A stretch of DNA of 64,000 bases from an uncultured Mollicutes bacterium (GTDB lineage: Bacteria; Bacillota_I; Bacilli_A; RFN20; CAG-826): the NCBI GenBank assembly GCA_900540385.1, contig UQFY01000001.1, positions 92,399 through 156,398 on the forward strand. The letters are read 5' to 3'. Below the pieces are notes generated by a model. That model was not told the DNA's origin. It ran no database searches and worked only from the letters and a program-made list of their open reading frames with translations. The position numbers were made by a program, and so were the translations under genes. Below are positions 8,171 to 17,590 of this stretch, piece after piece. The stretch's first letter is position 1, and each line of letters begins with the position of its first letter.

Positions 8171-8886
8171 GAAATCTAATGAAACGGTTAAGCAAGATTC
8201 TTAATTTGGCTTTTCTTTCCACTGGTTTTTTCCTTAGCTCCTGTTCCTCTCAAGAGATGAACCCTTACGCTTTTTTTGAACCTTTCTCTCAATACCGATC
8301 AGATGATGGGATACTTACTTTTAACGTGCAATTCTCAGACAAATCTGGCAAAGGGATGGTTAAATTAAATAACGAAAATCTAAACTTTGTTTGGAGTAGA
8401 TACAAACCTAACTACGGCATCTGCTTAGATTTAGAAAACGGAGAGAGGATTTTTCTTGAATTGCATTCTATAAAAAAGAATGATGGAACCTATTCCCAAG
8501 AGAAGATTCTAGCTACAGCAGTAGATATAACGGATATAGAAGTAAAAACCGACTTCATTGGCTACTCTTCCTCCATTTCAAAAGAAAAAGAGCTATCTGA
8601 TGAAGAAATCGATGTGAATAAGTTTATTTTTGTTGGATTTAGAAACTCGTATATCTTTTATTTATTCTTTAAATACTCAGAAAAAGAAGAAGCTTATGTA
8701 AGTGGGGGATACCTTCTGTCTTTTGGGGATGAGAAATCTTTTCTTATTTCTAGAAAAGGTCATCAGGAAGAAACAAGAGGACATTATGAAGTATCAAGAA
8801 AGTTTCTTTATCTTGATTTTAAGGAAGACGAACTTTTTGATGCGAAAGGAAGAAATATTCCTTTTTTCTTGGAGGAAGTCTTATGA
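8167..8886 (+). CDS. Lipoprotein, paralog B
   Basis: 239 residues; lipobox FFLSSC near residue 26. GAGGTG upstream and a 4-bp overlap with paralog A support the start. It keeps the family signature: SQYRSDDGIL, GKGMVKL, SISKEKELSDEEID, FLISRKGH, and FLYLDFKEDELFDAKG near the C terminus. Divergence from paralog A is large outside these blocks, so the duplication is old. It is probably translated with its neighbours. Confidence 0.75.
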   Translation: MRNLMKRLSKILNLAFLSTGFFLSSCSSQEMNPYAFFEPFSQYRSDDGILTFNVQFSDKSGKGMVKLNNENLNFVWSRYKPNYGICLDLENGERIFLELHSIKKNDGTYSQEKILATAVDITDIEVKTDFIGYSSSISKEKELSDEEIDVNKFIFVGFRNSYIFYLFFKYSEKEEAYVSGGYLLSFGDEKSFLISRKGHQEETRGHYEVSRKFLYLDFKEDELFDAKGRNIPFFLEEVL

Positions 8887-9305
8887 AAATCAAAAGACTG
8901 CTCAGTATTGTTTTTGTCCCTCTTCTTTTGCTTTTTTCCTGTAATTTGCCCACGAATGAAACCGTTAAAGTCGAAGAACTACTAGGAACGAATACAAAAT
9001 GGATTAGTGATGATGGAATGATCGTTTTCTATGTAGAAGGAAAAGATAGGGCGGGCAAAGGAAAAATATTTGTCAAAGAAGAATATGAGCCTTTCCTTTG
9101 GACGTACGCTTCAGGAAAAATGAACGTCACAATCGGTAAGAATTCTCTCCCTACCAGTTTCTCTATTTCCCCGATTAAAAACTCATCTTTCCAAGTAGAA
9201 AAGGAAGAATTATTTATCTCTGCGAACGCACCTTATGCAGATTCTGCTTATAAATATTGGCGTACTCGCTTATGGAAAGACAAAATAAGCTATTTTGATA
9301 AATGA
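8883..9305 (+). CDS. Short lipoprotein, paralog C (C-terminally reduced)
   Basis: 140 residues, against 230-239 for its paralogs. The signal ends in LLFSC; GGAGGAAG precedes the start and the ATG overlaps the previous stop by 4 bp. It keeps the first half of the family pattern (WISDDGMIVFYVEGKDRAGKGKIFVKEEYEPFLW) but lacks the EEIDARYF block and the C-terminal LYLxF region. It ends naturally at a TGA (9303-9305), so it is either a reduced family member or a truncated one. Confidence 0.7.
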   Translation: MKIKRLLSIVFVPLLLLFSCNLPTNETVKVEELLGTNTKWISDDGMIVFYVEGKDRAGKGKIFVKEEYEPFLWTYASGKMNVTIGKNSLPTSFSISPIKNSSFQVEKEELFISANAPYADSAYKYWRTRLWKDKISYFDK

Positions 9306-9348
9306 TCCTATTCTTTGGAAAGATTTTGGCTTTGCAAGTTTGTTAATT

Positions 9349-9529
9349 CTTTGAAAAATAATCGTTGAAATGATTTATCCTCTATGTATCATAAGATTGT
9401 AAAGGGAATAACCATATGAAAACATCGAAGGCGTTTTTTTGCTTTGTGGAACCTTATTATGCTTAAGAAGATGATAAGTGAGACGAAAAAGGAACGATAT
9501 ATCTTTGCTTGCCTTGGGAGAGAAAAACA
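9349..9529 (+). pseudogene. Duplicated promoter and dead second copy of the C39 peptidase gene
   Basis: Bases 9349-9445 repeat 5885-5980, including promoter, ribosome site and the first codons (ATG at 9416, MKTSKAFF). One extra T in the poly-T run shifts the frame and the product stops at 9464-9466 after 16 codons. Fragments resembling CCTTATTA and GAGACGA of the parent follow, then nearly all of the peptidase body is missing, leading straight into paralog D. The promoter may still drive paralog D. Confidence 0.8.
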
Positions 9530-10225
9530 ATGAGCTTAAGAAGAATAAAAACTCTCCCTTTGTTGTTTATATTCTTACCTTTTTCTCTTTGCTCATGCTC
9601 TAAAAGTCCTATCACTTTCTTTAATTCCTTTAGTAGATATGTTTCGGAAGATGACGTCATGATTTTAGAATGCCAGCTTAATAAGAAATCCGGTTTTGGC
9701 AAATTAAAAATCGACAATAAATATGAAATATTTGAATGGGGATTTAACCGGAATGGATACGGACTATGGGCGAGAGCGGGGGAGGATATCTTGCTTTCTT
9801 TTTCCATCGAATTTCCTAAAAACCATGGCTTCACCCTTACAAGAAATGAAATAATCATATCCCGCGATCATCTCAACGGGTATATGAACGTCTTGCCTGA
9901 GCTTGCCAATTGGACTTCCACGATTTCTAAAGAAAAAGATCTTTCTGACGAAGAGATTGATGCTAGATATTGCACGAACGTCCTCTTTGAAAACAAAGAC
10001 CTTAACTTTCGTTTCTATCTTGATAAAATTGGCGTCTTACTCGATGGAAAATTTACCCTCATCTTGAATGAAGACAACACTTTCTATTTGAAAAGAGACT
10101 ACGCAAAAAGAGGGGGAGGAACGTATCAAACAACGAAAGATTGTTTATATCTCTCTTTCGTTAGAGACGATCTTTTTAATTCCGCGGGAGAAACTGTCCC
10201 GTTTAAAATGATTGATAGAGACTAA
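9530..10225 (+). CDS. Lipoprotein, paralog D
   Basis: 231 residues from the ATG at 9530, which follows GGGAGAG at good spacing. The N terminus is a lipoprotein signal (MSLRRIKTLPLLFIF...SLCSC). Family blocks are present in full: SRYVSEDDVMILEC, GFGKLKIDNKYEIFEW, NWTSTISKEKDLSDEEIDARY, LNEDNTFYLKRDY and LYLSFVRDDLF. It is closest to paralog A by these blocks and stands behind the decayed second peptidase copy, so it is the lipoprotein half of a duplicated peptidase-lipoprotein cassette that has kept its lipoprotein and lost its peptidase. Confidence 0.75.
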   Translation: MSLRRIKTLPLLFIFLPFSLCSCSKSPITFFNSFSRYVSEDDVMILECQLNKKSGFGKLKIDNKYEIFEWGFNRNGYGLWARAGEDILLSFSIEFPKNHGFTLTRNEIIISRDHLNGYMNVLPELANWTSTISKEKDLSDEEIDARYCTNVLFENKDLNFRFYLDKIGVLLDGKFTLILNEDNTFYLKRDYAKRGGGTYQTTKDCLYLSFVRDDLFNSAGETVPFKMIDRD

Positions 10226-10344
10226 AAACATAATCATTGGTTCTTTCTAGAAGAACGATGAAGGGCGATGGCAATTCATAAAGGAATGCCTTTGATAAAT
10301 GATGACATCTACTCTTCCTAGCCTCTTTTTGCTAGTATATTGAT

Positions 10345-11796
10345 GTGAAAAACTATCTTTCGATTTTAGACAATCTGCCTTCTACTATCCTCCAAAGAGG
10401 TAAAGAATATTTTCAAGAAGGCAAAGTGAAAGATTTTCAATACGTAAATGGGGAATGTTCCGCAAACATCGAAGGAAAAGAAAAATATCACGCCTCCTTA
10501 CGTTTAAATGACGATGGGTCATTTTCTTATCACTGTTCTTGCCCTTATCCCCATCTTTGTAAGCATGTTGTTGCTTTAGCATACATGGCAAACGAAGAAG
10601 ATAAAAAGAAATATCAAAATATCTATGCGGAGCTTCTTTCCAAAATCCGTTCCGTTTCTTTTTCAGAATCTTTAGAAGAATTTAAAGGCCTTCCTTACAA
10701 GATAAATGGCTTTTCTAGCCAATTAAACGAGGAAGAGAGAAAGAAACTGATTATTCTTTATCTTACCAACATGGCAAAAGTCCTTCCTTTCTTTGAGAAT
10801 GGAAATATCGTGGAACGTATCTCTTTATTCGAAGAGAAAAAGAAATGGAATGACGCTTATTTAGAAGAAATTATTCAAGGCGTTCTATTATCTTTAAAAG
10901 ATGATTTAGAGGGCAGTCTTCGTTTCCTAACTTCTCTTCTAAAAGAAGAAAGAACGTCCTCTTTCATTCAACGTTACCTAGTGCGTGGAGATATCTCTAA
11001 TGAAGCACAAGCTAAGAATTGCCTCGTTTGCCTTTCAGGAAAGAATCTTCCTCATAAATTATTGCCTGAATTCGTTCTTCTTTTAGCAAAGAAGTCTCCT
11101 CGTCTTTTACTGGAAAAAGACCTACGTAACGCCATCAATTTCTATAAAGAAGAAAGAGATGGGAATGATGTCTCTTTCCTTTTAAAGCTTCTTTTCGTTA
11201 GGGGAGGGGAAGAATCCCTCCGCGAAGAGGATTTCATTTTCCTTCAAAAGATGGGTCTAACGAATGATGCAAGAGAACTTGCTCTTTCCATTCTTAAGAA
11301 GTCTGAGGATTTATCCTCCTACCTTCGTTACCGCAAGATGTTTTCTCCTTCAGAATTCCTTCGCGTTTCTTATGAGCTAGAGAATATTATTCGTTATAAG
11401 AAATTCAAAAATGCTGCTCTTCTTATCGACGGGAAAGAATATTTCCCTGATCTTTATGAAGATTTCTCTTACGCCCTTCTCTCTCCAAAAGATATCTTTC
11501 TTCTCAAGGATTTCTTAAAAGAAAAGAAAGAGATTTCTCATCTTGTTCAGATGTCTCATCGAAGACTAGAGATGGAGTTTAAGAAAAAGAAGAGAAACAA
11601 AGAATATTTCTTCTATCTTCTTTTCCTGGATTTCTATCAAGACGATTCTCTTTCTTATTATCTATTGTCCAATGAAGTCAAAGAAGACATATCTGAATCC
11701 TATTGGAAAGGAATATGGCTCTATCTTCTTGAAAGAAATCATCTTCTAGGACGTATCTCTTTTTATCCCTATGAAGGAGTGTCCCCATGTTTTTAA
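10345..11796 (+). CDS. SWIM zinc-finger protein, partner of SNF2 helicase
   Basis: 483 residues from a GTG start. The SWIM motif CxCx(n)CxH is seen as CSCPYPHLCKHVVALAYM near residues 68-85. The rest is helical with no other motif. In many Bacillota a SWIM domain is fused to the N terminus of a SNF2 ATPase; here it is a separate gene whose 3' end overlaps the helicase start by 10 bp, so they are translationally coupled and probably form one complex acting on DNA or nucleoprotein. No Shine-Dalgarno sequence is present; TAGTAT (10334-10339) lies directly upstream, suggesting a leaderless message. Confidence 0.8.
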   Translation: MKNYLSILDNLPSTILQRGKEYFQEGKVKDFQYVNGECSANIEGKEKYHASLRLNDDGSFSYHCSCPYPHLCKHVVALAYMANEEDKKKYQNIYAELLSKIRSVSFSESLEEFKGLPYKINGFSSQLNEEERKKLIILYLTNMAKVLPFFENGNIVERISLFEEKKKWNDAYLEEIIQGVLLSLKDDLEGSLRFLTSLLKEERTSSFIQRYLVRGDISNEAQAKNCLVCLSGKNLPHKLLPEFVLLLAKKSPRLLLEKDLRNAINFYKEERDGNDVSFLLKLLFVRGGEESLREEDFIFLQKMGLTNDARELALSILKKSEDLSSYLRYRKMFSPSEFLRVSYELENIIRYKKFKNAALLIDGKEYFPDLYEDFSYALLSPKDIFLLKDFLKEKKEISHLVQMSHRRLEMEFKKKKRNKEYFFYLLFLDFYQDDSLSYYLLSNEVKEDISESYWKGIWLYLLERNHLLGRISFYPYEGVSPCF

Positions 11797-14700
11797 GAAG
11801 AAACAAAGAAAAAGGGGTAGAGAGGGTGAAGGATTATCTAACCTTCTATGGGGTAAAAGATGTTTTAAACGATCTTGAAAAAGGGAAATATCATCTCTGT
11901 TTCCAATATAACCAAACGAAGGAATGCTTAATTTATAACGCTTATTGGAGTGATTATTCTTTTCTTCCGAGAAACACTTTCATTGAGATAGAAGTCTCTT
12001 CGAATGGTCTTCTTTTAGAAGAGGAGCCAGACATCTATCAAATGGCTCTTTACGTTTATCTTTTTCAACTCGAGAATGAATTGGATATAGAAACGCTTAA
12101 GAAACGTTATTTAAGTATTCTTCCTCTTCTTAAGGAAGCCCCATCCTTAGAAGAAAAAGAACAGCTTGAACGTAGCAAACTCCGCCAAGAATTCCTCTCT
12201 CTTTTCGATGAAAAAGGCGGGGATAGCCCTCTTCCTTTAAATGAACCTTCGAGTGGAAAATGGGAACTTATTACCCGTTTCCAACAAAAAGAGGGGAGAT
12301 ATGCGCTTTCTTTGGAGATGTGGGATGGGGAAGAAAAGAAAATACCTATCTCGCCCATTATTCCTTTCTTAGAGAAATATTCTGAAGAAGGAGCGTATTT
12401 CTACCATGCTTCGCTATATTCTTTAGAACATCGTTTCTTCTTAGAAAAGGGACAAAGAATCTTAGGATACCTTGTCGCATTAACGCGTGGGAAAAACGAT
12501 TCTTTTTCGAGTGAGATTCTTCTAGATGAGGAAGAATTTGGGGATATGGTGGAAATCCTTTTAGGGGAGAACCTCTATCTTAATGGGGAAAGCTATTATG
12601 TGATGAAGGATTCTCTTAAAGCGGGTTTCCGTTATAAAAATAACGGAGACGTGGAGTTAATTCCGCCCATTGAGGAATATAAACGTTGTCATTCTTTGCT
12701 ATTGCATAATGGTCTTCTTTATTTTGATGATTACTCCTATGTTGTCACCCTTTATCGTTTTGCAAATTTAACATCTAAAAAGGTCTTTGCTTTCTTCTTA
12801 AAACATGGTTTAAAGGACGCGTCTTTAGTAAACGACATCCTTAAAAAGAAAATGGTTCTTTCTTCTTCTTTGAAAAACGAGGATATAGCAGATCGTTTTC
12901 AAATCAATCTATATGTGGATATATCGGATAATGGTTCCCTTTCTTTTAAAACGGTCTATCTTCTTTGTGAAAGAAAAGTGAAGAAAGAAGAAGCAGTGCT
13001 TAACGTTTCCTTTGGAAGTGAGATTGCTCTTTACTTGGCCGAATTAGAAAACCTTGGTGGGAAAGAAGAGGGTATCCAAGATAATCAAAAAGAAGCCTTG
13101 AAGTTCCTTCAAAGCGATCTTTCTTCCTTGAAAAAGAAAGCGAAAATCTTTCTCTCAAAGAAGCTATCTCGAAGCAAAATCACCCATATGGGTGCCATAT
13201 CTTTGCATATTGAACGTCATGAAGATTGGCTTTCTTTGAATGTGAAATCGAAGAATTTCTCTTCCGAGCAACTTTCATTGATACTCGAAGCCTATCGTAA
13301 GAAAAAAACCTATCTTCTTTTAGGAGAAAATATCATTCTCCTTGATGATCCAAAGATACAAGAATTAAACGAAATCAAGCAAAAAGAGAAACTAGACCGC
13401 TCTTTTGGTAAAGAGAACATGGCTTTCTCTGAAGCTTTCCGCCTCGAAAATGAATACGGGGATGGCCAGATTAAACTAGAGAAAGACTCTTCCTTAAAAG
13501 AAGCCTTCCTTTCCTTAAAGAACTTTAAAGAAAACAAAGTGGAACTAAAACCTTCTATTGAGAAAGTCCTTCGCCCTTATCAAAGAATTGCGGTTCAATG
13601 GTTAGATTGTCTCTATGAAAATCATCTTGGTGGCATTCTTGCAGACGATATGGGATTAGGAAAAACATTAGAGACCATAGCCTTCTTATCTGCTTTAAAG
13701 AAAAACGAACCATCTCTGATCATTGCGCCAAAAAGCGTTATCTATAACTGGGAAAAAGAGTTCCATACTTGGGATAAAGAAACAAAAGTCATTGTGATTG
13801 ACGGTTCAAGAGACAAGAGATTAGAAATCATCTCCTCCATAAAGAAAGATGAAAAGGTCATATACATTACCTCTTATGATTCATTAAGAAATGATTTATC
13901 AAGCTATCTTCCTCATCATTTCGATACGCTTATCACCGATGAAGCCCAATTGATTAAGAACTATTCTGCTCTTAAATCGAAAGCGGTCCGTAACATATCT
14001 TCTTACACTCGTTTTGCTTTAACGGGAACTCCAATTGAGAATTCCATGGGGGACCTATGGTCGATTTTCGATTTCTTGATGCCAAATTACTTGAATACAT
14101 ATGGTATTTTCAAACAACGTTATATTCTGGCGGGGAATCAAGAAGAGGCACGTTCCTCTTTAAGAAAAAGAATTACGCCATTCTTGCTCAGAAGAACGAA
14201 GAAAGAGGTTCTAAAGGAATTACCACAAAAAGTGACGGAGGTGGTTACTTTAACAATGGATGAAGAATCGAGGATCCTTTATTCATCTGTTTTAGAAAAA
14301 GCCAAGAAAGAATTACAAAAGAGTAAAGAAAACATCGCCGAGAACCATGATCGTTTCTCCTCCTTCTCTTTCCTACCTGTGTTAACTTCTCTCCGAGAAA
14401 TCTGCGTTAATCCATCCTCATTCTTTGAAAATATTAAAGGCATGTCGACGAAATTCTCCTATGTTACGGAATATGCGGAAAAGAGCATTTCCAATGGCCA
14501 TAAGCTTTTGATTTTCTCTTCCTTTACGAAGGTATTAGACAACCTTCGTGACCTTTTAAAAGATGAAGGCATTGCTTCTTATTATATTTATGGAGAAGTG
14601 GATGCTAAAAAACGACTCGAATTGTCTAATAAATTCAACAAAGAAAAAGACGTGTCTGTGATGCTCGTTTCTTTAAAAGCAGGGGGGACGGGTCTTAATT

Positions 14701-14957
14701 TAGCGGGTGCCGATGTCGTCATTCATCTTGATCCATGGTGGAATATCGCTTCGGAAGAGCAAGCGACAGACCGAGCCTACCGTATCGGTCAAAAACGTCC
14801 TGTTACCGTTTTAAAACTAATTTGTCATGATTCCATTGAAGAGAAGGTTCTTCTCCTTCAACAATATAAAAAGACTTTATATGACGAATTGATTCGCTCT
14901 GGCGAAAATGCAATTTCTTCTCTCTCTGAAGATGATATCGCTTTCTTGCTTTCTTAG
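11787..14957 (+). CDS. SNF2-family DNA-dependent ATPase/helicase
   Basis: 1056 residues. The C-terminal half holds the SNF2 motor: DDMGLGKTLETIAFL (motif I, about residue 618), TDEAQLIKN (motif II, DEAQ instead of the usual DEAH/DEXH), LTGTPIEN (motif III), AGGTGLNLAGADVVIH (motif V) and ATDRAYRIGQKRPV (motif VI). The N-terminal ~580 residues have no recognisable domain. Bacterial members remodel protein-DNA complexes, for example removing RNA polymerase; the target here is unknown. GAAGGAG lies upstream of the start within the SWIM gene. Confidence 0.92.
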   Translation: MFLRRNKEKGVERVKDYLTFYGVKDVLNDLEKGKYHLCFQYNQTKECLIYNAYWSDYSFLPRNTFIEIEVSSNGLLLEEEPDIYQMALYVYLFQLENELDIETLKKRYLSILPLLKEAPSLEEKEQLERSKLRQEFLSLFDEKGGDSPLPLNEPSSGKWELITRFQQKEGRYALSLEMWDGEEKKIPISPIIPFLEKYSEEGAYFYHASLYSLEHRFFLEKGQRILGYLVALTRGKNDSFSSEILLDEEEFGDMVEILLGENLYLNGESYYVMKDSLKAGFRYKNNGDVELIPPIEEYKRCHSLLLHNGLLYFDDYSYVVTLYRFANLTSKKVFAFFLKHGLKDASLVNDILKKKMVLSSSLKNEDIADRFQINLYVDISDNGSLSFKTVYLLCERKVKKEEAVLNVSFGSEIALYLAELENLGGKEEGIQDNQKEALKFLQSDLSSLKKKAKIFLSKKLSRSKITHMGAISLHIERHEDWLSLNVKSKNFSSEQLSLILEAYRKKKTYLLLGENIILLDDPKIQELNEIKQKEKLDRSFGKENMAFSEAFRLENEYGDGQIKLEKDSSLKEAFLSLKNFKENKVELKPSIEKVLRPYQRIAVQWLDCLYENHLGGILADDMGLGKTLETIAFLSALKKNEPSLIIAPKSVIYNWEKEFHTWDKETKVIVIDGSRDKRLEIISSIKKDEKVIYITSYDSLRNDLSSYLPHHFDTLITDEAQLIKNYSALKSKAVRNISSYTRFALTGTPIENSMGDLWSIFDFLMPNYLNTYGIFKQRYILAGNQEEARSSLRKRITPFLLRRTKKEVLKELPQKVTEVVTLTMDEESRILYSSVLEKAKKELQKSKENIAENHDRFSSFSFLPVLTSLREICVNPSSFFENIKGMSTKFSYVTEYAEKSISNGHKLLIFSSFTKVLDNLRDLLKDEGIASYYIYGEVDAKKRLELSNKFNKEKDVSVMLVSLKAGGTGLNLAGADVVIHLDPWWNIASEEQATDRAYRIGQKRPVTVLKLICHDSIEEKVLLLQQYKKTLYDELIRSGENAISSLSEDDIAFLLS

Positions 14958-14979
14958 TGTCCTCTCTTTCGAAGAATGA

Positions 14980-15007
14980 TAAAATAAGATAGTTTCTTAG
15001 AAACTAT
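14980..15007 (+). promoter_or_regulatory. Candidate promoter and start-site dyad before the flippase-like gene
   Basis: TAAAAT (14980-14985) is followed by a perfect 8-bp inverted repeat, ATAGTTTC-TTA-GAAACTAT (14989-15007), that would cover the transcription start. There is no Shine-Dalgarno before the ATG at 15014. The dyad could be an operator or a leader hairpin, and with its trailing TTTT may also weakly terminate the upstream helicase message. Confidence 0.4.
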
Positions 15008-15013
15008 TTTGAT

Positions 15014-16420
15014 ATGGCCGAGAACATTCAGACAACAAAAGAAAAAAAGAAGACCAAGAAATCTTATGCGATTTCTTTTGCTTTAGTGGCCGTTTTAACA
15101 ATAGCCACCCTCTTTATTTCTCTCTATGGTGCTGGAGAAGGGGATTTTGTTTTAGGCGCAAAACAAATATGGAACGCCTTAATCACCTGCTCACCGCTTT
15201 ATTTGGCTGTTATCGCTTTGGTGATGATTCTAACTTATTGCATCGAAGCACTTGTCATGGTGGTTTTCTGCCGTCTTTATACCCGTCATTATTATTTTCA
15301 CCAAGGTTTAGCGAATTCTTTTATCGGAGCTTTTTATAATAACGTCACACCTGGTGCTTCAGGGGGACAGGTGATGCAAGTCTATACCTTGAAAAAGCAA
15401 GGTATTGAAGTTTCTAATGCCGCTTCGATTATGGTCATGTGGTTTATTATTTATCAAATGGCGTTAATTTCCTTTGACGTTCTTGCCATCATTTTCGAAT
15501 GGAACGCTATCTCTTCCATCGGTTCATTTAAGATTCCTAATGTTGATTTGTTTGGCTGGGATGGAACGGTTACTCTTCTTCCTCTTATCGTTATTGGCTT
15601 TGTTTTGAATTTAGGCGTTATTGTCGTTCTTTTCTTGATGAGCTATTCCCATCATTTCCATAACTTCATCATGCATTATATCGTTGGTTTCTTAGGAAAG
15701 ATTCATATCTTAAAGAACCCAGATAGAACAAGAGAAAACCTTCGTGTTCAAGTAGAGAACTTCAAAATAGAATTACGTCGTCTTCAATCAAATATTCCTG
15801 TCACCGTTTTTATTTATCTATGCCTTCTTTTGGTTTTGGTTCTTCGTTTTTCCATCCCTTATTTTTCTGGTCTTGCCTTAGGCGCTTTCGGACCGAATGA
15901 AGGATTTGATATCCGCATGTTTTTTGATTGCGCTTTCCGAAGTGCCTTCCACCAAATGATCACGGGTTTGATTCCTTTACCAGGTTCAGCGGGTGTTTCC
16001 GAACTCTTCTTTAATGCTGTTTTCAATGGCTTTTATGTCGAAACACAAGCAGTGATTAACGGTTCCTTGGTAATTACAAGAAATGCTTCATCGAATATTG
16101 TTGCTGCCCAGATTCTTTGGCGTGTTGCGACCTACCACCTTGTGGTAATTGTTTCTGGCTTTGTCGCTTCTTTATACCATTCTCGTCCGAGAGAAAATTA
16201 TTCCTACGCCAACCGTCAGACTTTCGTTAATCTTCAATTAGACACCTATGAAGAAAGAAGACATTCTGTGGAAACCATGTTTGAGACAAGGCAACTTTCT
16301 CGCTCCTCCATAAGAAAGAAAGTCGTTTCGAATGCCCTTATGAAAGATTTTGGGCAAGAAACGGGGGATGATTATATCGTGACGAATTTGCCGAGTAAGA
16401 AAAAGAGGAAAGACGAATGA
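15014..16420 (+). CDS. Flippase-like membrane protein (LPG synthase TM domain family)
   Basis: 468 residues with about eight hydrophobic segments and a basic cytoplasmic tail. It matches the lysylphosphatidylglycerol synthase transmembrane-domain family (UPF0104/flippase-like): the block NNVTPGASGGQVMQVYTLKKQ and the later GLIPLPGSAGVSELFF are typical. It lacks the soluble aminoacyl-transferase domain of MprF, so it is not a complete lysyl-PG synthase. The next gene overlaps by 4 bp and encodes a glycolipid-type glycosyltransferase, so a role in moving or presenting membrane glycolipids is likely. That role is inference. Confidence 0.85.
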   Translation: MAENIQTTKEKKKTKKSYAISFALVAVLTIATLFISLYGAGEGDFVLGAKQIWNALITCSPLYLAVIALVMILTYCIEALVMVVFCRLYTRHYYFHQGLANSFIGAFYNNVTPGASGGQVMQVYTLKKQGIEVSNAASIMVMWFIIYQMALISFDVLAIIFEWNAISSIGSFKIPNVDLFGWDGTVTLLPLIVIGFVLNLGVIVVLFLMSYSHHFHNFIMHYIVGFLGKIHILKNPDRTRENLRVQVENFKIELRRLQSNIPVTVFIYLCLLLVLVLRFSIPYFSGLALGAFGPNEGFDIRMFFDCAFRSAFHQMITGLIPLPGSAGVSELFFNAVFNGFYVETQAVINGSLVITRNASSNIVAAQILWRVATYHLVVIVSGFVASLYHSRPRENYSYANRQTFVNLQLDTYEERRHSVETMFETRQLSRSSIRKKVVSNALMKDFGQETGDDYIVTNLPSKKKRKDE

Positions 16421-17589
16421 GACCGATTATTTTTTCTGACACCTTTCCACCGGAAATTAACGGGGTTTCTACGTCTGCAGGAACTCTTTACCAGGCTTTT
16501 AAAAACCATGGGGAGAATATCATGGTTTGCACGACCAATTTCTATGGCAACGAAATGAATCTAGATGGAGATATCCTTCGTCTTCCTGGGGTTCGTATGA
16601 AAATCTACGATTATCGTTTGGCTGGCTTATATTCTCCAAAAGGGAAGAAGCTTATCGCCGAATTTAAACCGGATGTCGTTCATATTCAAACCGATGCAGG
16701 GGTTGGTCAGTTTGGTTTCCTTATCGCTAAACAACTGCATATACCGGTTGTCTATACTTTCCATACCGCTTTAGAGGACTACACCTATTATGCGACAAAA
16801 GGATATTTTGATCGTATCGCAAAAGGAGCGGTTCGTTCCTACGTCCGTTATAAATCCTCGGAAGCGACAGAATTTATCACTCCATCGATAAAAACGATGG
16901 AATATATGCGTTCTATTGGCGTTGATTCCTATATTAATGTCATTCCAACGGGAATTGATTTCTCTAAATTTGCTAAAGAGAACGTCGATTTCAATAAAGT
17001 TCAAGAGATTAAGAAAGCAGCTGGCATAAGCCCGGATACGTTTGTCATTCTTTCTTTAGGAAGAGTTGCTAAAGAAAAAAGTATTGATGTTTGTTTAAAA
17101 GGATATGCCCGATATCTATCCTCCTCACCAAAAAGAAAGACGGTATTTGCCATTGTTGGTGGAGGGCCTGCATTAAATGAGCTTAAAGAGCTTGTTAAAG
17201 AACTTCATATTGAAGAACACGTTATTTTCTTTGGGTCAGTAAAACCAACGGAAACCCCACTCTATTATCAAATCGGGGATCTTTTTGTGAGTGCCTCTAT
17301 TACGGAGACGCAGGGTCTTACTTTCATGGAAGCAATGGCCTCGAACGTTCTTCTTCTTGCTCGATATGACGATACCCTTCTAGGAACTATTCATGATGGA
17401 AAGAATGGCTTCTTTTTCCTTGATGAAGAAGATATGGCCAAGAAGATGGATAGAATTATCTCTCTCCCTGAAAAAGAGAAAGAATGCATTCGTTTAGAAG
17501 CACTTAACGGCCTTTCTGATTATTCCATCGATAAATTCTATGAACGTATTAAAAAAGTCTATGAAAGAGCCATTCAGAGGAATTGGTAA
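16417..17589 (+). CDS. GT4 glycosyltransferase, probably glycolipid synthesis
   Basis: 390 residues of the GT4 (GT-B) retaining family. The N-terminal motif FSDTFPPEINGVSTSAGTLY and the acceptor block VYTFHTALEDY are typical of diacylglycerol glucosyl- or diglucosyl-transferases. The C-terminal donor-binding domain has the EX7E motif in ITETQGLTFMEAMA. It acts at the inner face of the membrane, adding a hexose from a nucleotide sugar to a lipid. ATGA overlap with the upstream membrane protein indicates one operon. Substrate assignment is from family resemblance only. Confidence 0.85.
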   Translation: MRPIIFSDTFPPEINGVSTSAGTLYQAFKNHGENIMVCTTNFYGNEMNLDGDILRLPGVRMKIYDYRLAGLYSPKGKKLIAEFKPDVVHIQTDAGVGQFGFLIAKQLHIPVVYTFHTALEDYTYYATKGYFDRIAKGAVRSYVRYKSSEATEFITPSIKTMEYMRSIGVDSYINVIPTGIDFSKFAKENVDFNKVQEIKKAAGISPDTFVILSLGRVAKEKSIDVCLKGYARYLSSSPKRKTVFAIVGGGPALNELKELVKELHIEEHVIFFGSVKPTETPLYYQIGDLFVSASITETQGLTFMEAMASNVLLLARYDDTLLGTIHDGKNGFFFLDEEDMAKKMDRIISLPEKEKECIRLEALNGLSDYSIDKFYERIKKVYERAIQRNW

Positions 17590-17590
17590 G

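Noticed and set aside
15014..16420. Full MprF lysylphosphatidylglycerol synthase
   Set aside because: Only the membrane domain is present; the C-terminal aminoacyl-transferase domain is absent.
17540..17590. Longer start for recX
   Set aside because: It would add 17 residues encoded inside the glycosyltransferase gene; the ATG at 17591 has a ribosome site and a typical RecX N terminus.
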